Counted from the stretch's first letter, positions 1 to 10,930 are shown. The stretch: DNA of 64,000 bases from Neocallimastix lanati (nom. inval.) (GCA_016946835.1 JACVTC010000001.1:2527501-2591500); one strand, 5' to 3'. Numbers and translations are program-made. The notes: generated by a model from the letters alone, not told the origin.

Positions 1-586
1 TTAATTATTTATTATTAATTTTTTTAAATAAATGTACAAAAAATATTAAATAAATAAATACTTAATTATATATTATTTATTAAAAACTATATCATTAATT
101 ATTAAAATATTCAATTCATAGTTCATTAATCCCGGTTTCTATCTTAATGAAATTAAAATGTTTCCTTCATACTCATAAAAGGATATTTCCTTAATTAAAT
201 ATTTCCTTCACTTTCGAAAGGTATTATGTTATAATTAAAAGCTTTATAAATAAAAAGAAGAACGTATATAAATATTTTCTTTGTGGTCTATAATAATGAA
301 TTGATATATATATATATATATATATATAGCAGTAACAAACAAATTTAGTTTATTATTATATTATTATTACAAAATAAGTAATTATTAAAATGTATAATTA
401 TTATAACAATTCATATAATTATTATTTTATTAAGGCTATATTGTTAAATGAACTATTAAACCTGTATATTGTTAATTGAACTATCAAAGCTATATCATTC
501 AGTATGAACTATTATGCACACACATACATAAATTAACTATTATGCGCACAAATTCAATATATAAATATCGGACATATAATTAATTA
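1..586. other. AT-rich intergenic DNA, no gene seen
   Basis: Short AT-rich sequence with a (TA)n run near 303-328 and no open frame of note. A few slightly GC-richer words around 120-230 may be repeat debris, but no family could be assigned. The decayed LTR element starts just to the right. Confidence 0.6.
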
Positions 587-592
587 ATGAAA

Positions 593-782
593 TGTTATTT
601 ATAAGTAAATATATATAGGTGATTAGCAATGTTTAACTTTATAAAATCTAAATGTATTTATACTAAAAATATGGCTTGTTCTAGAATAGTTTTAATTTAT
701 TACATTATATTATGGTTATATTAATAATTTATATTATTATTATTCTAGATTCATTTAATATATAAATTCACATATTATAACA
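593..782 (-). repeat. LTR (3' LTR of the decayed copia element)
   Basis: Starts TGTT and ends AACA. It aligns patchily with the 196-bp LTR at 59257-59452 (shared words around TTAGCA, TCTAAAT and ATGGCTT, and the end CACATATT.TAACA). The sequence beyond 782 matches the sequence beyond 59452 much better, which fixes the boundary. Confidence 0.65.
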
Positions 783-1739
783 TTCCTCCTTGAACCTGGT
801 TATTCTATAATAAATTGGTTTACTGATGAATATGTGTATATAAAATAATCCTATTTTATAATATTATTTTGATATTTTTAAACTATTGATTATTTTTATT
901 CTAAATTTTACATGAATAAAATATTTTTATATTTTATTAATTTATTTAATTCGATTTAAATATCATTAAAATAATTTCTTAAATATATTTGTAATCAAAT
1001 AATTTCCCCCTAAAACAAAGCATTTAATATTATTACACCATAAAAACATCTCTTATAATATATGGTTTATATATTACAATTTGTATGATGGAAAACCTTT
1101 CTCTTGAAGAGTGATATATTACCATCACAATTTGTACGAATACCGAATATCTCTTATATATTGGAATTTACATCACTTTCAATTATAATCTGCTTTATAG
1201 ATTAGCGCTAACTTTTATATATTTTCGCTTTTGAAGTTTTAGCAATAACTATTAAAATAAATTGTTAATTATTATATCTTGGTGTATTTGATAAATTATA
1301 ATTTTAGGGTATTAAAATTGATTTCATTTATAATTAATTAAAAATATATTTTTTAGCCATTTAAACTTATTAGTAAATAATATAAATTTTTTCATAATTG
1401 ATTAAGATTTCATATTTCAATTAATTTTTTTTTCTTAATTTTGCTAATTTTCATTTTTAGACTATTTTATTCATAGCCAAAATAAATGTGGTTATTAAGT
1501 AATCAAAATAAAGTAACTTTTCTTTATTATTTTATGATTTTTATTTTATTTTGTCTACTTCCCCCTAAAACCAAAATTTCTAAAAGGATTTTATATATTT
1601 GGATTTTCTCATCATTAAAATATTATTGATAAAAGTTTAATAATTTTAAGTTTAAAATACTTTGCAATCAATAAGTATAGTTTGTAGATGGAATAAACGT
1701 AATCTATTTGTATATAACTCATGGTTATAATTTTTTTGT

Positions 1740-2284
1740 TATTTATTTTGCAATATTCTTATAGTTTTTTGATGTTGTATTCTTTAGAATTATCTGATTT
1801 TATATTTTTAATTTTATTATTACCAAATTGGTTAATTAAATAATTAAAAAAAAATTTTATAATAATATTTGTAACTTCTGATTTACTAACTAATAAAAAT
1901 ATCCAAGATTTTTTTGAATATTCATCAATTAATGTTAAAATGAATCTTTTTCTAAATAAATTTTAAAATTGGATCTATTCTATCCGAATGGATAGTTTCT
2001 AATATTTTTCCGTCCTTAGGTGTTTCTTTATTATGGCTTACTCTTTTCATCTTGGTTACCTTACAGTCAAGACGTTCTTCTAATATTTTTATACTATAGT
2101 CCATTAAGTAATTTAATAAATTTATGTTGTAGAAATGACCTAAGCGTCTATTCCAGATCATCTTGAAGTTTTCAGATTTATCAATATTGTTTATTGATTT
2201 AGCATAATTAATTGAAAATAATTTTAAGAAAAAATGATTATATTTATTCAATAAAACTTCTTGGATGATATTATATTTTTTCAT
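1740..2284 (-). pseudogene. Copia integrase remnant (GAG-pre-integrase plus integrase core)
   Basis: An open stretch (2284 to 1952, 110 codons) carries the pre-integrase signature IWNRRLGHF, a Cys at the end of the zinc-finger region (LDCKVTKMKRVSHN) and the integrase start HSD. After a frameshift near 1960 the frame continues as LIDEYSKKSWIFLL and then KSDNSKEY, supplying the first two Asp of the DDE core region. The N-terminal His-His/Cys-Cys finger is only partly recognisable. In a functional copia polyprotein this enzyme joins the cDNA to the target. Here stops and frameshifts rule out function. The region is followed directly by the 3' untranslated part, so reverse transcriptase was lost by deletion. 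Confidence 0.75.
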
Positions 2285-2539
2285 CTATAATTAATAATTT
2301 AACTTGTCCTTAAATGTTGTGAATGCTTTTATACCAGTCTTTACTAATTCAATAGCACTACTGGTGTTTTTTTGTAATTTCTTTAGAATATAGAACTCTT
2401 TTTTTAATGTTATTTTTTATTTTTAATTTTGAAATCGTATTTTCCATATTCTTTATATTTAAAATATGCTCTATTAACACACTTTAACTTATTTGGTTCT
2501 TTGATGAAATTTTTTTAATATTTTCAAATTATTGGTTAT

Positions 2540-3672
2540 ATGTTCACATGCTCTACAATTGTATCATCATTCAGTTTTTGTTTTCACATTCTTTTAAAAT
2601 TTCTGAAATTTCTTTTTCAAATTTTATCTTATTATTTTTTTCTAGTTTATCTTTTTTATCTTTATCTTCATCATCTTCTTCTTCTACTTTAACTTCTACT
2701 TCTTCTTCTCCTTCTTCTACTTTTATATCTTCATTGATAATTGCGTCAATATTTCCGGTGTAGATCTTTAATTTTGTAAAATCTTTTCCTTCATCATCTG
2801 ATTCTTCTATATTTGTTTTGTTTATTTCGTCAATAAATTTGTTTTTAAATTCCTTTTTATAGTTCTTTTTGAATCCTTTATTGTTTTTGATTTTTAGACT
2901 ATAAAAGTATTCCTTAGTTGAATGAATATATTTATCACAAATATGGCAGTATTTTTTAACTTCCTTTTGTTTTCCTTTAATATTATTATTATATTTTTCT
3001 TTTTCAAATTTATTTTTTATAAACTCTTTCTTTCATGGTCTTTTAATTTCATCTATCTCCATTGGGTCATCGTTATAAAATTCTTCATCAATGTTCCAAT
3101 TTTCAAGATAAGCTTTCATTGTTATTCGATTATTGATTTCTTCTTTTAACCTGTAAGGTTTTGTTTCTGTTGTTACTGTTAATGTTCTTTTAAATTCCTT
3201 TCGTCATTACGAAATACATGAATTTTAATTTTTCATTATCTGATATTTTCAAACTGTTTTCCTCCATTGACTTGAAAGTGTCGAACATATAATCAAGTAT
3301 GGTAGGAATTTCACAGTCAGATATAGCTCTTAGTGAATTGAGCTTTTTAATCCAATATTTTATATCTTCCTGATTACCTCCATATTTTTTCTTCAAACGT
3401 TCCATAATGGTGTAAGCAGATTTTACATTTAGTTAGTCCTTAAGGATGTTATCTTCCATGCTGTTAATAATAATATCCCTGAAGGTAGCATTATTTTTAT
3501 TTATTTTTTCGTCTACATTCTTGTTTGATTTCTTTGAATCATTGTAGATGTCTGTAGTTAAATATTCTTCAAGGCCTAATTTTTTTTACTGCAGTAATAA
3601 TTCTAAATTTCCAAGTTTGGAAGTTTTTTCTATTAAGTGTTTTAATTTTAATTTCTCGATTGATACTCATTC
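2540..3672 (-). pseudogene. Copia gag remnant with a broken zinc knuckle
   Basis: The frame starts near 3672 (MSINREIKIK...) with a typical gag opening in which FQTWKFRI recalls the W-K/F-R motif of copia gag proteins. A frameshift in an A-run near 3583-3590 and a stop just before the MERLKKKYGG stretch (3405) break it. The open piece 3405-3190 is the helical gag core. Near 2890-2950 there is a CCHC-type knuckle whose last Cys position reads Tyr (CHICDKYIHSTKEY). An acidic Glu/Asp/Lys-rich stretch follows (about 2770-2640). Gag would form the particle that packages element RNA; this copy is dead. Confidence 0.7.
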
Positions 3673-3687
3673 TGTTTTAATAGAGAC

Positions 3688-3703
3688 TGAGACTCTTAAT
3701 CTC
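3688..3703 (-). other. Primer-binding site matching the tRNA-Lys(CUU) anticodon arm
   Basis: The plus strand reads TGAGACTCTTAATCT, the same as the anticodon stem-loop of eukaryotic tRNA-Lys(CUU) as I remember it. The minus (element sense) strand is therefore complementary to that tRNA, and the site directly abuts the 5' LTR. The position and the complement fit a half-tRNA primer. Confidence 0.6.
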
Positions 3704-3881
3704 TTATTGTGAATGATAAATACTATTATTTGATATTTAGCCTAAGGTCATATTCAAATCTTTTCGTGTCTTTAATTATTCAAATAAAATCATATTCTCA
3801 AATTCAAAATTTTTAATTTTTTCTTTATCTTTAGTTTCGATAACAATGAAACAAATTAACAAACAAACTATCAAAAAAATA

Positions 3882-3912
<31 letters not shown>

Positions 3913-3960
3913 TAAACTAATTAATATTTTTTTTTTTTTTTTAATTTTTTAAACAAGATG

Positions 3961-3961
<1 letters not shown>

Positions 3962-4003
<42 letters not shown>
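3962..4003. repeat. 42-bp poly-T tract
   Basis: Uninterrupted T run, preceded by A and T runs from about 3885, between the two copia remnants. It may be an old poly-A tail seen in reverse or simple slippage. Confidence 0.9.
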
Positions 4004-4006
<3 letters not shown>

Positions 4007-4094
4007 CAAGGAAATAATGAGAGAATAGGGCATATATAATATCTAAATTCTTCCCATTTATGAGTGATAGTAAGATAGTACTTACTTTAACTGT

Positions 4095-4158
4095 CTTAAC
4101 TTTTTCGGTGTTCACTTGCACTCTCACCTTTACCGAAAGACTGCAAGTGGGCGTTAAG
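4095..4158. other. Nested inverted repeat (hairpin)
   Basis: CTTAAC (4095-4100) and CACTTGCA (4113-4120) are mirrored in nested order by TGCAAGTG (4142-4149) and GTTAAG (4153-4158). A competing pair TTTCGGT/ACCGAAA lies inside. The block is GC-richer than its surroundings. Its role is unknown. Confidence 0.5.
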
Positions 4159-4199
4159 CATATTTTTTCCATAATAGTACAATTAAAGCCAGGCATCTT

Positions 4200-5340
4200 G
4201 CCAGTGATTAAACCAAAAATTTTTCAAATATTTCAAAAATTTCAAATAATAATATCAATGAATCACATAAAACATATGACAACAATAACGATCCACGTAA
4301 ATCTATTAATAATTCAAATAAATTAATGGAAATCAAAAATTTACCAAAAAATGATCAAAAACCATTAATTTTATGAAGAAAACTTAAATAACTCCACTCC
4401 TACAAACGATATCCAAAATATTTTTTTAGATAATAAAAATACGTTAATAGACAACCCTAAAAACAATAAACTCTTCCATATAATATTAGCCAGAATTCAC
4501 CTTTTATATACGATTCTTCTACCAATCAAATTTCTCATAAATTCGACGAAATTTCTTATACTAATAATAATAAAATTAATAATAAATTTAACAGCAATAA
4601 TATAATAAACAAAGAAAACTATGACTGCAAATCTTTTATAGATGAATCAAGTGTTATTGAATTTAGTAATGATGAAATTAAGGAAGACATTATGGGCCAA
4701 TACAGAATATGATAATACAAATAAACGACTACTTAATCCTAAATATCAAGCGACCGCACCCACTAATACCAGGACTATAGAAAATTAGACCAACTCAACG
4801 ATATTATTATTACTTTTATATTTTGTCACATTCCTAATATGAAGAAGTAATAAACAGTGAAGACAAAAATTACTGGATTGAGGCTATTAATGATGAACTT
4901 AATTACCTTTATTCTAGCAATATTATAACTTTCGTTAAAAAGGTACCTAAAAATAAAAACATTATTTCCATAAAATGAGTTTTTAACACTAAACTTGATT
5001 CTAATAATAATATTTATAAATATAAACCTCGTTTAATTGCTCGTGGATTTATTCAAAAAATGGAGAATCGATTATGAATTAAGTTATTCCCTTACACTAA
5101 ATATAGACGGTCTTAAACTAATTTTTTTTGCTCTTAAGTGGAATATTTTCCAGTTAGATATAAAGGCCCCTTACCTTAATGCTCCGTTTGATAAAGATAT
5201 TTGTACTACTATTCCTAAAAGGGATATTCGCTTTGGGCGGGGATATTGGAAGCTCAAGAAAGCTTTGTATAACCTTAAGTAATCAGGTAGACAATCATAA
5301 ATGAAAATAAAACATCTCTTTAAAAGAAAGTTCATATGAA
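4200..5340 (+). pseudogene. Copia pol remnant: integrase tail and reverse transcriptase start
   Basis: From 4200 to 4700 the best frames are Asn/Ser/Lys-rich with stops, as in the variable spacer between integrase and reverse transcriptase. From 4856 the RVT_2 family opens: YWIEAINDELNYL, then VPKNKNIISIK, an in-frame TGA (4976-4978) where the family has Trp, then VFNTKLDSN and YKPRLIARGFIQK. A one-base shift in the A-run near 5055 is followed by YELSYSLTLNIDGLK, the catalytic-Asp stretch FQLDIKAPYLNAP, and GYWKLKKALYNLK with a stop at 5279-5281. The active-site YxDD part is absent. The strand is opposite to the element on the left, so this is a separate insertion. Confidence 0.8.
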
Positions 5341-5351
5341 ACATCAAGTAT
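5301..5351 (+). repeat. Short dispersed repeat, copy 1
   Basis: About 50 bp (around AAAATAAAACATCTCTTTAA and TTCATATGAAACATCAA) recurs with few changes at 12641-12690. It sits at the end of the copia reverse-transcriptase remnant, so it may mark a shared insertion end. Confidence 0.7.
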
Positions 5352-5562
5352 TTTTTGTTATATTATTAATTAGTTAAATTCCTAAATTACATTAAACTAG
5401 TTTTAACAACTTTATGTTTTAGTTTTAAATTATGAAAAAATTCAAAATAATTAAATTATCTCAAAATTTAAAGTGAATTTGTTTTTATTCAAAATTTAAA
5501 ATTTCAATTTTTTTTTTAATTTTAAGATTATAGTTATAAATATAATACATTAATAATACTAT

Positions 5563-5566
<4 letters not shown>

Positions 5567-5638
<72 letters not shown>
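5567..5638. repeat. (ACT)n-(AAT)n microsatellite
   Basis: About a dozen ACT units pass directly into about a dozen AAT units. Confidence 0.9.
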
Positions 5639-5639
<1 letters not shown>

Positions 5640-5642
5640 TAA

Positions 5643-5830
5643 TTTTTTTTTATTTCCGGTGTTTATTGCCCTTTGCAGGAATATTGAGATAGTCACAACA
5701 CTTACATATAGGCAGAATTATCTCAGCTGGACAGCCTTGCTGAGTATTAAGCATTGATGCTCTGACATGCATATTATTTCTGAGAATTTTCTTGTACGCT
5801 TTTTCGTCATAATAAAATGTTTAATGAAAA
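5643..5830 (-). repeat. Medium-GC repeat family A, copy 1
   Basis: Written on the plus strand it matches the reverse complement of 9343-9570. Shared words include GGCAGAATTATC, TTAAGCATT, TGCTCTGACA and GAGAATTTT. Both copies translate, in the same sense, to related peptides (AELSQLDSLAEY here, AELSLLDDLTE there), so the family once encoded protein. This copy has stops and frameshifts. Confidence 0.65.
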
Positions 5831-6479
5831 ATAATAAAGTTTAATAGATTTTCTTTTGTAAAATAATATTAATAATTCTATAATGATGAAATGAAATAAT
5901 TTATTATTAAAAATATATATTATTATCAGACGCAGATTTATACTTTCAAATGAATAATAATACATAATTAAATATAGATTTAAAGAAAAAAAAAAGATTT
6001 ATTTATTTTATTGATATGTATAAAGTGGAAATTTGTCTAACTTATAATATTCAGTTATAAGATTACTCTTTGATTTTTTTTTTTATTAATTTAAACTTTT
6101 TATTTTAATGAAGAGGATAAATCATTGTAATAATTTCGAAAATATTATTATAAATATAATGAAAAAATTAAGGAAAAGTAATTTTTGTTATTCAATAAAT
6201 AAATATCATAATTATATAGGAAAAATCAATTGGTATAAAAACCATTAATTGAAAAAATACCACCAAAATATGTAAAAGAAAAAAAAAAAAAAAAAAAAAA
6301 AAAAAACATTGGTTTTGAGTTTTGATAAATTGATAATAGACTTTACTTTTTTTTCAGTAAGTAATTAAAATGAATTTGAAACTATAACATTTAGAGTATA
6401 AAATTCACTATTGTTATTTAAAATAACTAGATAATATTTTTAAAATTATAAAAAAATCAAACTACTAATATCAGTTGGA

Positions 6480-8090
6480 TAATTTCAGCCCTTAAATATT
6501 ATTAGCAATTTCAAAAGGCGGCCATTTATCTGATTCTTTTTCGTTTTCATAATCCCTTGATAGATTGTCAAAGTTTGGTTACAAACTTTTTACAAATTCA
6601 GGATCTTTGAATAGATACAAATTTTTAGCAATTTATTGTTGAGATAGGTCATTCTGTTTCACTGAATTTAGTCTTTTCACTCAATTATAGTCATCCATAT
6701 TAGTTTGGCTTGATAGAATCGATGAAAATGTATCATCCTTTACTAATTCTTGAAATTCATTTTTGCTTTTAGATTTTGTGCTTTAAATGCATTTATTGAA
6801 ATAGCAATTAAACCATTTTATTTTTTCAAGGTTTACTGTCATATATCCATTAAAAGCTTTTGTAGATGATCCATAGGTATTCAACCAATCTGTCTTGCAT
6901 TTTTGGTATAGGTTATCAAAATATATGGTGCCATAAATAAGAAATCTTTAGAAAGACTATAACCTGAAGAATCCGACACTAGAAATTTATAATGAGAATG
7001 CCAAGCTTTTAATTTTTCATCTGTAGAAGATACTAATTCATTGTTATTTTTTTTTTAATAAGATGAGAGACAGTGAATGATTGATTATTTATTTTAGCAT
7101 TCTTTTTTTTTACATATTTCCATGCTTTCCTACTATCATTTTTAAGAATTAATGAACATCCAATTTTAATTCAATATAAATATTCTTTTTTCCTAAATTT
7201 GTTACATTTTTATAAATTAATTCAAATAGTTTATTAAATGAGTTAACTATTTTAGTAAATTCATTGAAATCACATGAAGATTTATAATGCTCAATTTTGT
7301 TTATATTATATATATTATATCTTTTGAAGACAGTAAATTTTTTGAGACATTCTAAACATCACTTTTCTGACTTTGGTTAAAGAGGTAATCGATAAATCCT
7401 TAGCAATGGAATTGATAGTATGGATAAACTTCTCAACTATATTATCTGCTGAAAGTTCTTTTCCTAATTCTACACTAACAATCTCAAATTTAATGTGATC
7501 ACAAATTTCTTTATTAAATTCAAGACATTTATACCTATCTACCTAACAATTTTTTTTTTGGTAACAAAAATAATTCATCTGTTGTAGGTTTCTTGCAATA
7601 AACAACAAACTATTTATGATTAGATATAGAAATATAATCAACAAAATAAGCACTTGATATTTTATCCTTTATACTTGAAGTTGACTAACGCATGATCCAT
7701 TCTTTTCTAGAAAAGTTTTCAGTTGGAAAATGTTACTTTAAGTGGATATATAACATCATTGCTACCATTACATATTTCCTAAAAACATAGGAATAATGGT
7801 TTTAAACATCATGTTGAAGTACTCAATACTATCTCTTTTCACAAAATTCAATCCATTTGTATTCCAACTAAAGCAAAATGAAAACTTTTCTGTGTTAGAA
7901 TGTGAAATTGGATTTTGAGAATTTAGATTAGGTATATTGAGAGTACTAGGTTTATGATCGGTATTTATAAGATTTATTAAATTAATTGAACTGGGATTTA
8001 CTGAGTTTGTATTATTGGATGCATTATCGGATGTATCATTGGATGTATTATTGGATATATTATTGGATGTGTTGGATTATAACTTTTGTT
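6480..8090 (-). pseudogene. Decayed coding-like sequence, possibly from a non-LTR retrotransposon
   Basis: Minus-strand frames contain long coding-like pieces separated by stops and frameshifts. Near 8080-7990 there is a Ser/Asn/Thr-rich stretch. Near 7890-7800 the words FCFSWNTNGLNFVKRDSI recall the SWNxNG opening of the endonuclease of non-LTR retrotransposons. Around 7500-7350 lies ICDHIKFEIVSVELGKELSA and further helical sequence, and near 6700-6490 DDTFSSILSSQTN and SDKWPPFEI. No reverse-transcriptase active site was found, so the family call is tentative. It could instead be an unrelated decayed gene. Confidence 0.4.
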
Positions 8091-8094
8091 TTAA

Positions 8095-8436
8095 ATGAGA
8101 AAAGAAACCCAATGATTCCATTTGGAACATCTACAAAATGAAATATTTACTCCTGATATTACTTTTTCATATATTTTTTATAAATTTTGTGGGGTTGAAA
8201 TTATGAGTGTATACTTTAATCCTGAAGAAACTATCATTGAAATTAGTAATTCATTTTATTGACAAAATATTACTCTTGAATTTTTTGTATATAGAATGAA
8301 AAAATTCATTAATTTTAGCATTGATCCATGAGTGTATACCACGAATAAAATTCAATCTTATGCTGTCAAAAGATGTTCCATAACAGAGGGAACCACAATG
8401 AAATATCTTTTCCAGAATGTACAATATACTAATTGA
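8095..8436 (+). pseudogene. Coding-like frame interrupted only by TGA codons
   Basis: From the ATG at 8095 one frame runs 113 codons to TGA-TAA at 8434 with three internal TGA codons (8113, 8260, 8329) and no TAA or TAG, unusual in DNA this AT-rich. Composition is protein-like and not low-complexity: YIFYKFCGVEI, then YFNPEETIIEISNSFY, then CSITEGTTMKYLF. Trp would fit at each TGA. I do not recognise the family. It overlaps no other gene and lies beside decayed transposon sequence, so a transposon-derived pseudogene is the likely reading. Decay by chance, or a source using a code with TGA as Trp, are alternatives. Confidence 0.4.
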
Positions 8437-8499
8437 TAATATTGAAATTAATATAAACTAAAATACTAAAAACTACGAAATATAAATATTAATATAAAA

Positions 8500-8538
<39 letters not shown>

Positions 8539-9110
8539 AATATAGAAAAATTGAAAAATAATTAAAATAATATGAGGTTTTCTTTTCTTTATTTTTTTCT
8601 TTGTCTTCACTTTATATTGTCAATTATTTAAGTATAATAAACAACTTTTACATTTTTTTATAATGAATGAACTTTTTTTATCTTTAAAATTTTTATTTTT
8701 AGTTTTGATTAATAATACCCTATTTAATTTATTAACTTTCGGTAAAATAAACATATATTAACTGAAATGTATAGGTAAATAAAATATTAGTAGTGATAAA
8801 CTATAAAAAGATTCCCATCTTTTTAATAAAGTCTTAAGCACAAGCTTTGGAGTGAATCAATCTCTTACATTTTTATTTTATAGTAGATACATGAGTTTAA
8901 ATGATACTTTAGAAAAAAAACATGTACAAAATAATGCTAAAGTAAAAAATATAACAGATACAATAATAATATATAGAAACTACATAATATTAATTATACA
9001 ACACCAATGGTACAACATATCCAGTTTAAAACAATATAAAAATCAGGTTTATATTCTCTCATCTTCATATATTCCAAATATTCTCTCTTCGCACTAGAAA
9101 CTACTTAAGA
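8437..9110. other. AT-rich spacer
   Basis: Contains a poly-A run (8502-8536) and AT-rich sequence. A short open frame at 8852-9097 (81 codons) shows no domain or splice partner and is not called a gene. Confidence 0.5.
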
Positions 9111-9600
9111 AAGAATAACCATCAAATATCATCAGGATTAAGGAAAACTATAATTAGTACATCTGATATAGGCTAGTCCTTTTCCTTCAACCCTTAAAAG
9201 ACGAACTAGGCTTTATCCTGGTTGTTATTCCGTGAACTAGTATTATACATAAGGCTCCTGGTTTGAACCCGCCGTATGACTATTCTCCAGCTTTTCCTCA
9301 AAGGGCTAGGTACGAAACACTTTGGGTTAGATTACACTGGTCTCATTTCAAAGGGAAATTACGAACTTGAGAAGCACTTGAAAAAATAATAATAGTAAAA
9401 TTCTCAGCAATAATATATAATATATGTGTCAGAGCACGAATGCTTAAACACTCAGTAAGGTCATCCAGTAAGGATAATTCTGCCTTTATAAAAAGGGAGT
9501 GTATAACTACCAGTAGGGCGGCTGAAACCAAGGGCGGTACACACTTGAAATAAAAAAAAAAATTCAACACTCAATGGACCTGGAAAAATAGTACATATCA
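9111..9600 (-). repeat. Medium-GC repeat family A, copy 2 with GC-richer flank
   Basis: 9343-9570 matches the reverse complement of 5643-5830. On the minus strand it keeps a 75-codon open stretch (9570-9343: KAELSLLDDLTECLSIRALT). 9111-9340 is equally GC-rich and has minus-strand pieces with few stops (RKSWRIVIRRVQTRSL), so the transposon-derived block probably spans the whole interval. A box-B-like word (GGTTTGAACCC, 9257-9267) is present without a tRNA fold around it. Part of 9460-9510 also resembles 13415-13455. Confidence 0.55.
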
Positions 9601-9868
9601 TTGGGGCAGTAATTCATACAAATATTATGAGATATTACATTATTCTATTGTCAATGAATTGGTAATACTTTCTTTTAATAAATAATTTAAAATGTATTAA
9701 AAAAAATAATTATATAAATAAGTTTCATTTCAATAAATTTCATTTTTTCATTGTGGTGTATTATATGAAAGTTTGATTTAGAAAAAAATAAATAAATAAA
9801 TTCTTTATTCATTTTTTAGCGAAGTTGTATTTCTCCTAGTGGCGCATAATATGAAATTTCATTCGATA

Positions 9869-10252
9869 TGAATAAAAAATAAAAAATAAAAAATAAAAAA
9901 TAAAAAATAAAAAATAAAAAATAAAAAATAAAAAATAAAAAATAAAAAATAAAAAATAAAAAATAAAAAATAAAAAATAAAAAAAAAAAATAAAAAATAA
10001 AAAATAAAAAATAAAAAATAAAAAATAAAAAATAAAAAATAAAAAATAAAAAATAAAAAAAAATAAAAAATAAAAAATAAAAAATAAAAAATAAAAAATA
10101 AAAAATAAAAAATAAAAAATAAAAAATAAAAAATAAAAAATAAAAAATAAAAAATAAAAAATAAAAAATAAAAAATAAAAAATAAAAAATAAAAAATAAA
10201 AAATAAAAAAAAAAAAAATAAAAAATAAAAAATTAAAAATTAAAAATAAAAA
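9869..10252. repeat. (TAAAAAA)n satellite
   Basis: About 380 bp of a 7-bp unit TAAAAAA, very regular, with a few A-run slips (near 9979, 10060, 10205) and variant units at the right end. Confidence 0.95.
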
Positions 10253-10529
10253 AAAAATAAATAAATTAATTTTTAGTTTTTAAATTTTTTTTTATTGGTG
10301 GATTGATTTTTGTAATTAAAATAACGTTGTATAGAAATAAAAGATACTACAATGAATATCAGAATTATTGAAAAGTTTTATTATATTCTTATATATATAT
10401 AATATAGTAAAGTTAAATTATTAATAAATGTGAAATAATGATCTATTAATGAAAATGTTAAATATCGTTGACATTTTAACAATTTATTCATTATTATTTC
10501 ATTTCTTATCAATTTATTTGTTTCTAGTT

Positions 10530-10930
10530 GTTATCCTGGTAATATATATATAGGGTTTCTGGATCGACCCCCTGAATTTAAATGGGGTGATTTTCATCCT
10601 CCCAAGGTGTTTTTCCCCTAAATGAAAGTTGATACTAGCTTGCCATGGAAAGAATTTCTGATACCAAACTACATTATTACTAATCCAGAGAGCATTTGAT
10701 CTGTGAGAGGATTAGTGTAGTTGTTCCTCCCTCGATGATTGTTCAAGAGATCATTGAAAATAAGCTCGTCGTATATAAGGAATGTCTTTCATATTGGCCA
10801 TGCTTAGAGAAAGGTCCACATTAATGACGAACACGGTATGACAAAGAATTAAATGAGAGTCTGATACGTTTAAGGGAAAGAAGGAGGTCCTACTGTCCCT
10901 TCTCTTATTAATCTTAGTCTATAAAGAAAC
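10530..10930 (+). repeat. Medium-GC repeat family B, copy 1
   Basis: Clearly GC-richer than its flanks. It matches the reverse complement of 21050-21345 (shared words TTTGATCTGTGAGAG, CTCCCTCGATGAT, CAAGAGATCATTGAAAA). Its right part (10810-10910: ATGACGAAC, CAAAGAAT, ATGAGAGTCTG) matches the reverse complement of 20855-20940. This copy is colinear; the other is rearranged. The coding content is too broken to name. Confidence 0.75.

Larger units (their letters stand above)
587..3851 (-). mobile_element. Decayed Ty1/copia-type LTR retrotransposon, minus strand
   Basis: The element reads right to left. Its 3' LTR is 593-782 (TGTT...AACA). A purine tract (minus strand GGTTCAAGGAGGAA) abuts that LTR and is the polypurine tract. 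Sequence 783-1660 is colinear and similar to the inside of the intact element at 59257-61261. Decayed integrase and gag follow, and the primer-binding site is at 3688-3702. The 5' LTR at about 3703-3845 is badly diverged. ATGAAA stands on both outer flanks (587-592 and 3846-3851) and may be the target duplication, though six bases in such AT-rich DNA is weak evidence. Reverse transcriptase and RNase H are missing, so the element is internally deleted and cannot move by itself. Confidence 0.8.

Noticed and set aside
8095-8436. Reassigned TGA (Trp) code for the whole genome
   Set aside because: The PQ-loop, C2-EML and MORN genes use TGG for Trp, and neither the 1963-codon nor the 2151-codon frame contains an internal TGA.
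8852-9097. 81-codon plus-strand frame starting MNQSLTF, with an internal MSLNDTLEKK start
   Set aside because: Composition is somewhat protein-like, but no domain, splice partner or second copy was seen. Too weak to call.
9250-9270. Box-B-like word GGTTTGAACCC, possible tRNA or SINE promoter
   Set aside because: No acceptor stem, D arm or anticodon arm could be folded around it, and box A is not evident.
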